Shown piece after piece: positions 55,108-64,000 of a stretch of DNA of 64,000 bases. The stretch comes from Thalassotalea sp. G2M2-11 (lineage in GTDB: Bacteria > Pseudomonadota > Gammaproteobacteria > Enterobacterales > Alteromonadaceae). Positions within the stretch are counted from its first letter, which is position 1. The number at the start of each line of letters is the position of its first letter. The position numbers were made by a program, and so were the translations under genes. The stretch covers positions 186,001 through 250,000 of the forward strand of contig NZ_JADNYL010000004.1 in the NCBI RefSeq assembly GCF_017168195.1, written 5' to 3'. The notes beneath the pieces were generated by a model. That model saw only the letters and a list, made by a program, of their open reading frames with translations. It was not told the origin of the DNA and ran no database searches.

Positions 55108-56364
55108 TTGAATATCGATTTACGACAGATGGTTATTGCTATCGAAACGGCAGTGTCTTTAGTGGGCATGAATGATACCAATCATGGTAAACGAGTGGGT
55201 TATATTGCCAGTCAAATAGGTAATCAGTTAGGTTTCAGTGATGAAGATATCCAGTTTGCCTTTGAGCTAGGGCTGTTGCACGATTGCGGTGTATCTACTG
55301 AACAAATGCATTCAAGCTTAGTGAATCATTTTGACTGGAATGATGCTCATATCCACTGCCGTATTGGTCATCAGTTATTAAAATCATTTGAACCGTTAGC
55401 AAAGTTTTCAATCCCCATCCTTCATCACCATACTCATTGGATTGATTTATCAAATGAAAATATTAGTGCGCATGATGCACTGATGGCTAATTTAATTTTC
55501 ATCTCAGATCGTATTGATGTGCTGGCATCTTCACATTATGAAACAGATATTTTGCTGGCAAAAGCACAAGTTGTAAAAGCTATCACTGATCATTCGGGCA
55601 CTTTTTTCAAGCCGGAGTTAGTGCAAGCATTTGAAAGTGTAGAGTGCACAGAGGCGTTTTGGATTGCACTGGAAGATAGACACATTACCCGATATACCTG
55701 GGATATGGGCAAATACTCGAGTGATTGTCCTTTATCGCTTGAGCAAATAAAACATTTGTCATTGATCATGGCATATATTGTTGATCAGAAAAGTCCTTTT
55801 ACTGCACTGCATTCGGTAAGGGTGGCAGATGTTGCCAAATTTATCGCTACGACTTGTGGTTTGTCAGAAGCGCAATGTCACAAGGTTGAAATTGCGGGGC
55901 TACTACATGACTTAGGTAAACTGCATACACCGGATGATATTCTTGAAAAAGCAGGTCCGTTAAATGATACCGAGCGTTCGGTGATGAACCAACATAGTTA
56001 TGAGACCTTTGAAATATTGCGCCATATCGAAGGGCTTGGCGAGGTGGCTCGCTGGGCAGCTTATCATCATGAAGGGCTCAATGGAGCTGGCTATCCGTTT
56101 CATCCAAAAGAGCGTGATTTAAGTACCGAAGCAAGAATTATCGCTGTTGCTGATGTCTTTCAAGCATTAGTGCAAGATCGGCCTTATCGCAAAGGGATGA
56201 CGCTTGATGAGGTGCTAGTGATCCTTAGCAAAATGGTTGAATCTGGAAAATTAGATAACACAATCGTTACCCTTGTTGAAGGGGTTGCCGAACAGTGTTT
56301 TGCCATAGCACAAGGCAGTGATCCTAATGAGAATCAAGCTTATTTAAATTTATTTTCTTTGTAA
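55108..56364 (+). CDS. HD-GYP domain protein with tandem HD domains, putative c-di-GMP phosphodiesterase
   Basis: I start at TTG 55108 (418 residues), with GGAG nine bases ahead; a GTG five codons upstream is an alternative. The N-terminal HD domain (about 5-165) has GLLHDCGVST and HHHTHW. The C-terminal HD-GYP domain (about 210-390) is intact: HSVRVAD, LLHDLGKL (His267-Asp268), HHEGLNGAGYP (320-330) and DVFQALVQDRPYR. HD-GYP enzymes cleave c-di-GMP to pGpG or GMP with a two- or three-metal site. There is no membrane segment, so it should be cytosolic. The GYP triad suggests real activity. Confidence 0.9.
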   Translation: MNIDLRQMVIAIETAVSLVGMNDTNHGKRVGYIASQIGNQLGFSDEDIQFAFELGLLHDCGVSTEQMHSSLVNHFDWNDAHIHCRIGHQLLKSFEPLAKFSIPILHHHTHWIDLSNENISAHDALMANLIFISDRIDVLASSHYETDILLAKAQVVKAITDHSGTFFKPELVQAFESVECTEAFWIALEDRHITRYTWDMGKYSSDCPLSLEQIKHLSLIMAYIVDQKSPFTALHSVRVADVAKFIATTCGLSEAQCHKVEIAGLLHDLGKLHTPDDILEKAGPLNDTERSVMNQHSYETFEILRHIEGLGEVARWAAYHHEGLNGAGYPFHPKERDLSTEARIIAVADVFQALVQDRPYRKGMTLDEVLVILSKMVESGKLDNTIVTLVEGVAEQCFAIAQGSDPNENQAYLNLFSL

Positions 56365-56399
56365 GCCTTGGGGCGCTGCCTAAGTATTCATCACAGCTT

Positions 56400-58499
56400 T
56401 TACGCGTTGGAGTAGTGTTCTCGGCTGCCAAGCCAGCGGTTAATTAATGCTAAGGCATTTTCTGGGTGCTGCTTCCATAATAAGAAGGCATGTTGTTGTA
56501 CTTCGGGGATCAAATCAGCATCTCGCACTAAGTCGGCAATTTTTAACTCAGCTAAGCCGGTTTGTTTAGTGCCCAACAATTCACCCGGCCCTCTAATTTC
56601 TAAGTCTTTTTGTGCGATAACAAAGCCGTCGTTACTCTCTCGTAAAACGGCTAACCGTTTGGTGGCGGTTTTTGATAATGGACTTTTATACATTAATACA
56701 CAGTGCGAGGCGACGGATCCTCGTCCAACTCGACCACGAAGTTGATGCAACTGCGCTAAGCCTAATCGCTCGGGATTTTCAATCACCATTAAGCTAGAAT
56801 TCGGCACATCCACACCCACTTCAATCACTGTGGTGGCAACCAGTAAGTGCAGCTCCCCGTTTTTAAATGATTCCATCACGGTTTGCTTTGCTTGCGCTTT
56901 CATTCTGCCATGTACCAGCCCTACTTTTAGCTCTGGTAAGTGTGCTTGTAAATAAATGGCGGTATCTTCAGCCGCTTGACACTGTAATACTTCTGACTCT
57001 TCAATTAGGGTACACACCCAATAAGCTTGGCGGCTTTCTTCTAAACAAGAGTGTCGAATACGTGCAATGACGTCATCTCGACGACTGTCAGGTAAGGCAA
57101 CTGTGGTAATAGGCGTACGTCCAGGGGGTAATTCATCTATCACTGAGGTGTCGAGATCAGCATAGGCGGTCATGGCAAGTGTCCGTGGGATCGGCGTAGC
57201 CGTCATGATCAATTGATGCGGATAATTGCCTTCAAACGCGCCCTTTTCTCGTAATGATAAGCGTTGATGCACACCAAAGCGATGCTGCTCATCAATAATA
57301 ATCAGTGCCAGTTTGTTGAAAGTAACATCATCTTGAAACAGTGCATGGGTGCCGACAATCATTTGCATATCACCATTTTCAATATGGGTTAATGCGTGTT
57401 GACGTGCTTTACCTTTAGTTTTACCTGCGAGCCACCCTACTGATATCCCCAGCGGTTCAAACCACTGTTGAAAGTTGATGGCATGTTGCTCCGCCAAGAT
57501 TTCGGTGGGCGCCATTAACGCCACTTGATAGCCTTGGCTGATTGCCGTGATTGCGGCGAGTGCAGCTACTAAGGTTTTGCCTGAGCCAACATCCCCTTGA
57601 ACTAAACGCATCATTGGCATTGCTTTTTGGAGATCAGCTCTGATTTCTTTTACGACTCTTGCTTGTGCGTTTGTTGGTGAAAAAGGTAAAGAGGTTAAAA
57701 ATCTCGTTTCTAGTTGTTGATCAACGCTTAACGAAGTTGCTTGATGAACATCACTGGATTGTCTGAGTTTGAGCATGCTGAGATTATGGGCAAGTAACTC
57801 TTCTTTTATCAGGCGTAATTGAGCAGGATGTTTTCCGTCCTCTAATTGGGTAACCGAAGTATCTGGCGTTGGTCGATGAATAAAAGCTAATGCCTCGGCT
57901 AATGAATAGGGTTCATTGATAAAGTTCGCTGGCAATAATTCTTCTACTTGTCCGCGTTGTAACCTTAATAGCGCTTGATTGGTTAAATTGCGCAGGGTAA
58001 TTTGTTTCAAACCATCAGTGGTCGGGTACACAGGGGTTAATGTTTCTTCAACGGCAGTGAGTGGTTTGTCTTGATCTAGTGGCTTGTATTCTGGGTGGAT
58101 GATTTCATAGCCACGTGCACCTCGTTGTATTTCACCATAACAACGAATACTTAAGCCGACGCTGAGGTTATTTTTTTGTGCGGCCGAAAAATGAAAAAAC
58201 CTAAGGTTAACCGTGCCAGTGCCATCATTGATAGTGACAACCAGCATCCGTCGCCGCCCTTGAATAATTTGGCTTTGGGTGACTTCACCAATGATGTTAG
58301 TGTAAATGCCAGGTAAACAATCTCTGACCGCTGTGACGCGTGTTCTGTCTTCATAACGAAGTGGCAGGTGGAACAATAAGTCTTGCACAGAAACTAAACC
58401 GATTTTTTCTAGTTTCAGCTTCATGCTTGGACCAACACCTTTTAGCGTTGATATTGCAATACGAGCAAGATTTCCTAATCCCTGTTGTGTGCCTGACAC
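56400..58499 (-). CDS. recG: ATP-dependent DNA helicase RecG
   Basis: RecG remodels stalled forks and Holliday junctions. The 699 residues (E. coli 693) start at GTG. The wedge/OB domain (about 60-160) precedes Walker A GDVGSGKT, DEQHRFGVHQR (motif II), MTATPIPRT (motif III) and the RecG translocation motif in HQLRGRVGRG. The C-terminus, SREHYSNA, resembles E. coli. It is the last gene of spoT-ridA-trmH-recG, 15 bases after trmH. Confidence 0.97.
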   Translation of the reverse strand: MSGTQQGLGNLARIAISTLKGVGPSMKLKLEKIGLVSVQDLLFHLPLRYEDRTRVTAVRDCLPGIYTNIIGEVTQSQIIQGRRRMLVVTINDGTGTVNLRFFHFSAAQKNNLSVGLSIRCYGEIQRGARGYEIIHPEYKPLDQDKPLTAVEETLTPVYPTTDGLKQITLRNLTNQALLRLQRGQVEELLPANFINEPYSLAEALAFIHRPTPDTSVTQLEDGKHPAQLRLIKEELLAHNLSMLKLRQSSDVHQATSLSVDQQLETRFLTSLPFSPTNAQARVVKEIRADLQKAMPMMRLVQGDVGSGKTLVAALAAITAISQGYQVALMAPTEILAEQHAINFQQWFEPLGISVGWLAGKTKGKARQHALTHIENGDMQMIVGTHALFQDDVTFNKLALIIIDEQHRFGVHQRLSLREKGAFEGNYPHQLIMTATPIPRTLAMTAYADLDTSVIDELPPGRTPITTVALPDSRRDDVIARIRHSCLEESRQAYWVCTLIEESEVLQCQAAEDTAIYLQAHLPELKVGLVHGRMKAQAKQTVMESFKNGELHLLVATTVIEVGVDVPNSSLMVIENPERLGLAQLHQLRGRVGRGSVASHCVLMYKSPLSKTATKRLAVLRESNDGFVIAQKDLEIRGPGELLGTKQTGLAELKIADLVRDADLIPEVQQHAFLLWKQHPENALALINRWLGSREHYSNA

Positions 58500-58514
58500 T
58501 TGGTTAATCCATGG

Positions 58515-59222
58515 TTAGTTGTCGATTGCTTGCCAAGCTTCTTGGGTCATTTGCATTTGTTGCCACCACTCCTGCGACGCAATGATCTGACCGTGCTCGT
58601 CGATACTCGGGTAAGGTAAGCCTTTACGCTTACAAGCTTGGGCAAATATAGGATGGCCACCTTCAAATAAGAATCGTTGACGACGTTCATATGAAATGCT
58701 CGGAGTGTCGTACATGCCAGCTGCTTTACGTTGTCTTTGCGCTTCATAGAGTACAACCGCATTTGCAACCGATACATTCAATGACTGCACCATGCCTACC
58801 ATAGGGATGACAATATCTTGGTCGGCAAGCGCAAGGGCTTCTTCAGTCGCACCAAATTTTTCTTGCCCGAGGATAATTGCCGTTGGCTTGGTGTAGTCAA
58901 TTTCACGAAAATCAACAGAGCTATCAGATAAGTTAGTCACTAAAATCTGCATATTTTGCTTTTTTAATTCAGCAATGGCGTCTGTTGTGCGGGAATAATT
59001 ATGAACATCTACCCAATTTTGGCTGCCCGCGGCGCTACCGCCACGCACTTCCATTTCTTCGTTTTTCCATACCGCATGCACATCGCTAATACCAATGGCA
59101 TCAGCGGTACGTACTACAGCGGCTAAGTTATGGGTTTTATGTACACCTTCCATGCAAACGGTGAGATCAGGTTGGCGCTGATCTAGCATGTTATTAATGC
59201 GTTGTAACCTTTCTGGGGTCAT
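58515..59222 (-). CDS. trmH: tRNA (guanosine-18) 2'-O-methyltransferase
   Basis: TrmH (SpoU) methylates the ribose of G18 in tRNA D-loops using SAM in a knotted SPOUT fold. The 235 residues match E. coli TrmH (229): RQPDLTVCMEGVHKTHN, NLAAVVRTADAIG, LGQEKFGATEEAL and IPMVGMVQSLNVSVANAV, the three SPOUT motifs. The C-terminal helical tail (LPYPSIDEHGQI) is also that of TrmH. It lies in the spoT operon as in E. coli. Confidence 0.96.
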   Translation of the reverse strand: MTPERLQRINNMLDQRQPDLTVCMEGVHKTHNLAAVVRTADAIGISDVHAVWKNEEMEVRGGSAAGSQNWVDVHNYSRTTDAIAELKKQNMQILVTNLSDSSVDFREIDYTKPTAIILGQEKFGATEEALALADQDIVIPMVGMVQSLNVSVANAVVLYEAQRQRKAAGMYDTPSISYERRQRFLFEGGHPIFAQACKRKGLPYPSIDEHGQIIASQEWWQQMQMTQEAWQAIDN

Positions 59223-59248
59223 TCAATCAATCTCTATCTGTGATGCGA

Positions 59249-59638
59249 TTAAGCAACGTTAGGTAATTCCATTACCCCGTCAATTTCAATAGCAACATCT
59301 TTGGGTAAGCGTGATACTTGTACTGCTGCACGAGCCGGATAAGGTTGTTCAAAATACTGGCTCATTACTTCGTTGACAGTGGCAAATTGGCTTAAATCTA
59401 TTAAAAAGATATTTACTTTTACCATGTCGTTTAAGTTGCCACCGGCTGCTTCACATACGGCAGATAAGTTTTTGAATACTTGGTGTGCTTGTTCGGTAAA
59501 ATCATCCGATACAATTTCCATTGTGCTAGGAACCAATGGAATTTGACCTGAAAGATAAACGGTATTTTTAACTTTCACTGCTTGGCTGTATGTACCGATG
59601 GCACTGGGTGCATTCTCTGTATTAATAATTGTTTTCAT
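59249..59638 (-). CDS. ridA: RidA family enamine/imine deaminase
   Basis: RidA hydrolyses the reactive 2-aminoacrylate and related enamines released by PLP enzymes such as IlvA. I start at ATG 59638 (129 residues), with AGGAAG ahead. Signature parts are NAPSAIGTYSQAVKV, VYLSGQIPLVP, and PYPARAAVQVSRLPKDVAIEID with the substrate arginine. It sits between spoT and trmH, an arrangement known in Alteromonadales and in some other gammaproteobacteria. ilvA in this window produces its classic substrate. Confidence 0.94.
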   Translation of the reverse strand: MKTIINTENAPSAIGTYSQAVKVKNTVYLSGQIPLVPSTMEIVSDDFTEQAHQVFKNLSAVCEAAGGNLNDMVKVNIFLIDLSQFATVNEVMSQYFEQPYPARAAVQVSRLPKDVAIEIDGVMELPNVA

Positions 59639-59654
59639 GTGCTTCCTATAAATT

Positions 59655-61763
59655 TTACTTGTTTCGGACAACGCGCTGTACGTCAACCATCACTTTAATT
59701 TTACGAATAATGTCGGCTAAATGGATACGATCTCGACAAGTAATTTCCATATCAATTACGTATAAGCCAGATTCTTTTTCACCTGAATTAAGTGAATGTA
59801 CGTTAGAGTCACATTTAGCAACGACATTGGTTAACTTAGCTAACGCCCCTTGGTGGTTGAGGATTTCAATACGTAATTTTGCAATAAAATCGCGATCGAT
59901 ATCACTGTCCCACTTCACCGGGAATAACTGGCTCTCTTGAGAGCCTTTAATATTACGACAGCCTTGTTGGTGAACGATTAAGCCTTTGCCTGGGCTTAAG
60001 TAGGCTAGAATGCTATCTCCTGGGATAGGTCGACAACATTTTGCATAGCTGACCAACATACCTTCGGTGCCTTTAATCGGCATTTTGGTTTTACTGTTGG
60101 AATGATTCAGTACTCTGTCTTCGGTAAATTCATCGGTAAGTCGGCGGGCAATACCTATGCTAAGTGCGTTACCTAAGCCGATATTCACCAGTAAATCATC
60201 AAAACTTGCATTACCTGTTTCTTTGACCACTTGCTCGATTTTTTCTTGGCCGATTTCTTCTAATTTTGTTTTACCCAATGCATGACTTAATAATCGTTTA
60301 CCTAATGAGTGAGACTCGTTTTGTTCTTGTGAGCGTAAGTAGGTTCGAATTTGTAATCGTGCTTTGGCGGTGACAACAAAGTTTAGCCATGTCGCGTTAG
60401 GACGAGCTGCTGATGAGGTTATTACTTCAATGGTTTGGCCTGAATCAATAGGTTGGCTTAATGGGTAAGGTTTTCTGTCTACCTTGACCCCAACACAGGA
60501 ATTACCCACATCGGTATGAACGGCATAGGCAAAATCAACAGCGGTAGCCCCCATAGGCAATTCAATGATGCGACCATCTGGGGTAAATACATAAATTTCT
60601 TCAGGGAAGAGATCGGATTTAACGTTTTCAATAAACTCAAACGAACTGCCGGCGCTTTGTTGCAACTCTAGTAAGCTTTGCATCCAACGTCTTGCTTTCA
60701 TTTGTGCGGTAGTGCCGCTGTCATCCCCGTTTTGTTTATAGAGCCAATGAGCGGCAACCCCTTTGTCAGCCATTTGGTCCATGTCATGAGTTCGAATTTG
60801 AATCTCTACAGGGATACCATGAGGACCAATTAGTGAGGTATGCAATGACTGGTAACCATTGGTTTTTGGAATGGCAATATAGTCTTTAAAACGTGTCTCT
60901 ATCGGTTTAAATAAATTATGAACAGCCCCAAGTGCTCGGTAACAGTCGTCGAGTTTATTATCAACAATCACGCGAAAAGCATAAATGTCCATGACTTCAT
61001 TAAACATCAACTCTTTATTAAGCATTTTTCGGTAAATAGAGAACAGATGTTTTTCTCGACCAATTACTTGTGCTTCGATGCCATGCTCTGTCAAACGAGC
61101 AGAAATTTCTTCTCTAATATTATTGATGATTTCTTTTCGGTTGCCACGTGCTTGTTTTACCGCAGATTTTAATGCACGAGAGCGCATTGGATAAAGGGCT
61201 TCAAAGCCCAACACTTCCAATTCATTTTTAATATTATGAATACCCAGACGATTGGCAATGGGCGCGTAAATATCCAGGGTTTCACGGGCAATACGGCGAC
61301 GTTTGTCGGGGCGAAGTGCGCCTAAGGTGCGCATATTGTGCGTACGGTCAGCCAGTTTGATCAAAATAACACGGATATCTTGCACCATGGCCAATAACAT
61401 CTTGCGAAAGTTTTCCGCCTGCATTTCCGCTCTATTATTGAATTTTAACTTATCGAGCTTACTAACCCCTTCAACCAATTCTGCAACGGTATGGCCAAAT
61501 AATTCTGCTAATTCATCTTTAGTAACTTCGGTATCTTCAATCACATCATGTAGTAGCGCTGCCATTAAAGTTTCATGATCCAAATGCATTTTGGCTAGAT
61601 TTAATGCTACGGCAACGGGATGAGTTATGTAGGGCTCACCACTCGAGCGCATCTGCCCTTCATGGGCATCTCGGGCAACAATATAGGCTTGCTTTAGCAA
61701 GTCTACTTGTACTTTAGATAAATAACTTGATACATGTGCTTTTACAGGTTCAAAAAGGTACAC
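59655..61763 (-). CDS. spoT: Bifunctional (p)ppGpp synthetase/hydrolase SpoT
   Basis: I start at GTG 61763 (702 residues, equal to E. coli), with GAAGGAAAG ahead; the next residues YLFEPVKAHV align with the E. coli start. Domains: HD hydrolase (LLHDVIEDT and KLADRTHNMRTL), synthetase (MDIYAFRVIVDNK), TGS (YVFTPDGRIIELPMGATAVDFAYAVH), a helical/zinc-finger region with CCRPIPGD, and a C-terminal ACT domain. It makes and degrades (p)ppGpp. It is followed by ridA 16 bases later. A strong terminator separates it from rpoZ. Confidence 0.97.
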   Translation of the reverse strand: MYLFEPVKAHVSSYLSKVQVDLLKQAYIVARDAHEGQMRSSGEPYITHPVAVALNLAKMHLDHETLMAALLHDVIEDTEVTKDELAELFGHTVAELVEGVSKLDKLKFNNRAEMQAENFRKMLLAMVQDIRVILIKLADRTHNMRTLGALRPDKRRRIARETLDIYAPIANRLGIHNIKNELEVLGFEALYPMRSRALKSAVKQARGNRKEIINNIREEISARLTEHGIEAQVIGREKHLFSIYRKMLNKELMFNEVMDIYAFRVIVDNKLDDCYRALGAVHNLFKPIETRFKDYIAIPKTNGYQSLHTSLIGPHGIPVEIQIRTHDMDQMADKGVAAHWLYKQNGDDSGTTAQMKARRWMQSLLELQQSAGSSFEFIENVKSDLFPEEIYVFTPDGRIIELPMGATAVDFAYAVHTDVGNSCVGVKVDRKPYPLSQPIDSGQTIEVITSSAARPNATWLNFVVTAKARLQIRTYLRSQEQNESHSLGKRLLSHALGKTKLEEIGQEKIEQVVKETGNASFDDLLVNIGLGNALSIGIARRLTDEFTEDRVLNHSNSKTKMPIKGTEGMLVSYAKCCRPIPGDSILAYLSPGKGLIVHQQGCRNIKGSQESQLFPVKWDSDIDRDFIAKLRIEILNHQGALAKLTNVVAKCDSNVHSLNSGEKESGLYVIDMEITCRDRIHLADIIRKIKVMVDVQRVVRNK

Positions 61764-61869
61764 GTAATACTTTCCTTCGAGAATGGTGAAATTAACAGGC
61801 TGCAATAATAAGAATACGTCGAATTGTTTGGAAAGCCAAACAGTTCCTACACTTGGCGGTGCTAGTTAG

Positions 61870-61909
61870 AAAAAACGCGTAATTATGATGTCATAATTAC
61901 GCGTTTTTT
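61870..61909. terminator. Long perfect hairpin terminator between rpoZ and spoT
   Basis: A perfect 19-bp stem (AAAAAACGCGTAATTATGA and its complement) with a two-base TG loop, ending in T runs both ways. It lies after the rpoZ stop and about 105 bases before spoT, so it should reduce readthrough from gmk-rpoZ. Confidence 0.88.
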
Positions 61910-61928
61910 AACAAGTACTGCTGTTGAG

Positions 61929-62210
61929 TTATTGTTGGCTATTTCCACCAACAATGGCTGCTACTGCAGCAAGCTCAGCTGTTTCTTGCTCAATTTGCTC
62001 ATGACGATCTGTGTCGTCCATCACTTCAGTTGTGATTAACCCTTCCTCTATTTCACGTAATGCGATAACAGTAGGTTTATCATTTTCTAACTCAACCAAA
62101 GGTTCTTTACCACCCGTCGCTATTTGACGAGCACGACGAGATGCAATTAACACCAAGTCAAAACGATTACCGACTTTATCTACGGCATCTTCAACAGTTA
62201 CGCGAGCCAT
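61929..62210 (-). CDS. rpoZ: RNA polymerase omega subunit
   Basis: Omega aids folding of the beta-prime subunit and is part of the ppGpp site of RNA polymerase. The 93 residues match E. coli RpoZ (91): [32 protein letters not shown] (helix contacting beta-prime) and [15 protein letters not shown]. It follows gmk by about 50 bases; a terminator ends it before spoT. Confidence 0.97.
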   Translation of the reverse strand: MARVTVEDAVDKVGNRFDLVLIASRRARQIATGGKEPLVELENDKPTVIALREIEEGLITTEVMDDTDRHEQIEQETAELAAVAAIVGGNSQQ

Positions 62211-62264
62211 TTGGTCACTCCAACGATTAAAATTTACAAAATAGTTGCGTAGTTTACTATGTGC

Positions 62265-62894
62265 TTAATCGTTAGCCAATAGATCTTTGAATAAAAGTTG
62301 ATGATTTTCGACTTGTTGGCTACGTTTTAAACGTTGATTTTCGACAATCGTGGTTAAATCAGCCAGTGCCTGATCAAAATTATCGTTAATGATGATGTAG
62401 TCGAACTCTTGATAATGGGAGCACTCCGCTTGTGCTTGTGCCATTCGTTGTTGAATGGTTTCTTCGCTGTCTTGTCCGCGACTGCGTAGGCGGTTTTCTA
62501 ATTCTTGTTTAGAGGGAGGGCTGATAAATATGGTGGTAACACCCGGTTTTTTTAATCTCACTTGTTGTGCACCTTGCCAATCAATATCAAGAAACACATC
62601 AATTCCCTGTGCTAATTGTGCGTCAATTGCCGTTTCAGAAGTGCCGTAATAGTTACCGAATACTTCTGCGTACTCATAAAACTCTTTTTGTGCGATTTGT
62701 TGTTTAAATTGCTCTACTGTAACAAAGTGATAATGCTGACCATCGATTTCACCCGGACGAGGATCACGCGTGGTATGAGAAACTGATACTTGCATTACCC
62801 GTGCGCTGGGTTGCTTTAATAGCGCTGAAATTAAACTGGATTTACCAGCACCGCTAGGAGCTGAAAGGATAAATAAGTTGCCTGTAACCGCCAC
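62265..62894 (-). CDS. gmk: Guanylate kinase
   Basis: Gmk converts GMP to GDP with ATP. I start at GTG 62894 (209 residues, E. coli 207), with GAGGT five bases ahead; a TTG four codons up is less likely. The P-loop [10 protein letters not shown] lies near residue 15, [19 protein letters not shown] binds GMP, and [15 protein letters not shown] and [11 protein letters not shown] follow. It leads the gmk-rpoZ pair. Confidence 0.96.
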   Translation of the reverse strand: MAVTGNLFILSAPSGAGKSSLISALLKQPSARVMQVSVSHTTRDPRPGEIDGQHYHFVTVEQFKQQIAQKEFYEYAEVFGNYYGTSETAIDAQLAQGIDVFLDIDWQGAQQVRLKKPGVTTIFISPPSKQELENRLRSRGQDSEETIQQRMAQAQAECSHYQEFDYIIINDNFDQALADLTTIVENQRLKRSQQVENHQLLFKDLLAND

Positions 62895-62993
62895 GACTAA
62901 CCTCAAGTAGTTTGTATTAAAAAGCGAACTATAGCTGAAATCGTCAAACGTTGCGATTATCTCTGGGCACTTGTTGTTATTTTTGACTTAAAA

Positions 62994-63021
62994 AAAACCG
63001 CGCCTTAATTAGCGCGGTTTT
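62994..63021. terminator. Terminator after the aminotransferase gene
   Basis: AAAACCGCGC and GCGCGGTTTT flank an 8-base loop, with a long T run on the minus strand. It ends the aminotransferase transcript before gmk. Confidence 0.85.
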
Positions 63022-63044
63022 ATTAAAAACACAACAAATGGTGT

Positions 63045-64000
63045 TTACAACACTTTTGCAATAGATTGCGCTAAGTAATCGACATTTGAGTTTGCAATGC
63101 CGGCAATGCTCATGCGGCTTGAACCCACCATATAAATGCTGTATTCGTCTTGTAATTGTTGTACTTGCTCAGGTGTTATACCTAAGAAAGAGAACATACC
63201 TTTTTGACGAGTGATAAAGCTAAAGTCACGAGAAACACCTTGTTCTTTGAGTTTATCAACAATCAACTGGCGATTGCCGTTAATGCGATCACGCATTTCT
63301 TTTAACTCGCCGTACCATTGATGACGCAATTCATCAGAATTCAAAATGGTTTCTACTAAGGCTGCACCATGCGCTGGTGGCATTGAGTAGATACAACGAA
63401 CCACAGAGAGTAAAACCGAGTTTGCAATATCAGCGGCATTAGCTGATGAACCAATAATGGTAGTTGCACCAATACGTTCACGATATAAACCGAAGTTTTT
63501 TGAACATGAACTACAAACGATCATCTCGTTAACACTTTCGGCAACTAAGCGTAAACCGTAGGCATCTTCATCTAAACCGCTACCAAAACCTTGGTAAGCC
63601 ATATCTACAACAGGTAAAAAGCCCACTGTTTTTGCAACTTCGGCTACTTGCTGCCATTGCTCTTGATTAAGATCCATACCACTTGGGTTGTGACAACAAG
63701 CGTGTAACAACACGGCATCATCGGCGCTAACTTCTTTGAGAGCGGCAAGCATGCCATCAAAATCTAAGTCTTTATTTTCGTAATCATAATAAGGGTAAGT
63801 TTTTACGGTTAAGCCAGCCGCCTCAAATAAACCAGTATGATTCGCCCATGTTGGATTACTGACCCAAATAGTAGCACCGGCTTTACAAGATTTGATAAAT
63901 TCAGCTGCAACACGTAATGCCCCTGTGCCACCTGGAGTTGATACGGTACGGGCACGGTTTTCAATAAGTACTTTGTGATTACCAAAAATCAATTTGCTCA
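63045..64000 (-). CDS. Aspartate/aromatic aminotransferase (AspC/TyrB type), 5' part outside the window
   Basis: The frame is open to the window edge and lacks its start, so this is the C-terminal three-quarters of a fold type I aminotransferase of about 396 residues. TPGGTGALRVAAEF, VSNPTWANH, ACCHNPSGMDL, DMAYQGFGSGLDED, the PLP lysine in SSCSKNFGLYRERIGA, and FSFITRQKGMFSFLG are the AspC/TyrB signatures. It transfers amino groups between Asp or aromatic amino acids and 2-oxoglutarate. The visible part does not decide between AspC and TyrB, so I give no symbol. Confidence 0.93.
   Translation of the reverse strand, partial: SKLIFGNHKVLIENRARTVSTPGGTGALRVAAEFIKSCKAGATIWVSNPTWANHTGLFEAAGLTVKTYPYYDYENKDLDFDGMLAALKEVSADDAVLLHACCHNPSGMDLNQEQWQQVAEVAKTVGFLPVVDMAYQGFGSGLDEDAYGLRLVAESVNEMIVCSSCSKNFGLYRERIGATTIIGSSANAADIANSVLLSVVRCIYSMPPAHGAALVETILNSDELRHQWYGELKEMRDRINGNRQLIVDKLKEQGVSRDFSFITRQKGMFSFLGITPEQVQQLQDEYSIYMVGSSRMSIAGIANSNVDYLAQSIAKVL

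Noticed and set aside
59629-59940. Plus-strand frame opposite spoT.
   Set aside because: It mirrors the conserved ACT-domain codons of spoT and has no signals of its own.

Overview
The window reads as chromosomal DNA of an AT-rich marine gammaproteobacterium of the Alteromonadales, most like Colwelliaceae (Colwellia or Thalassotalea type). This rests on E. coli-like gene order (rarD-yigI-recQ, ilvGMEDA-ilvY-ilvC with comM and rep nearby, rpoZ-spoT-trmH-recG, ubiE-ubiJ-ubiB), many lineage-typical secreted and outer-membrane proteins, and a high density of cyclic-di-GMP genes. No tRNA, rRNA, CRISPR array, prophage or transposase gene was seen. The genus is an inference.

Layout. 1-4.9 kb: start of rarD, yigI thioesterase, recQ, a monohaem cytochrome c, two small conserved genes and a GGDEF protein. 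5-9.5 kb: a DUF885 lipoprotein, an intergenic region with a c-di-GMP-I riboswitch pointing away from any sense gene, then a TPR/degenerate-GGDEF membrane protein with an overlapping small partner. 9.5-12.6 kb: rep, ubiK and a small secreted protein. 12.6-17.8 kb: a tightly overlapped four-gene minus-strand operon of outer-membrane barrel, periplasmic phosphate-binding-like protein, sensor diguanylate cyclase and EAL phosphodiesterase. 17.9-29 kb: the complete isoleucine/valine locus, with leader peptide ilvL, an attenuator, ilvG-M-E-D-A, comM, ilvY and ilvC. 29-37 kb: LPS core and Kdo genes (waaA, a family 9 glycosyltransferase, kdkA), a TetR regulator, coaD, mutM, an ATP-grasp protein. 37-44 kb: a second DUF885 protein, a DUF3179/barrel/TlpA operon and a PhoD-like phosphatase. 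44-47 kb: ubiE-ubiJ-ubiB. 47-54.6 kb: a same-strand series of small, mostly single genes (DUF4019, GST, DUF6058-like, SDR, methyltransferase, DUF1428, esterase, membrane proteins, YjdF). 54.7-55 kb: a 323-bp non-coding element with 16-bp terminal inverted repeats and several internal hairpins. 55-64 kb: an HD-GYP protein, then recG, trmH, ridA, spoT, rpoZ, gmk and the 3' part of an aspC/tyrB-type aminotransferase.

How the parts relate. Two signalling nucleotides recur: c-di-GMP (one intact GGDEF, one EAL with degenerate GGDEF, one HD-GYP, two degenerate GGDEF proteins, one riboswitch) and ppGpp (spoT). UbiE is a ubiquinone methyltransferase; UbiB, UbiJ and UbiK are accessory factors of the same pathway. 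The branched-chain locus shows both attenuation (ilvL) and LysR control (ilvY). The least explained items are the orphan c-di-GMP riboswitch with its own strong promoter, the barrel/PBP/DGC/PDE operon, and the TIR-bounded structured element upstream of the HD-GYP gene.
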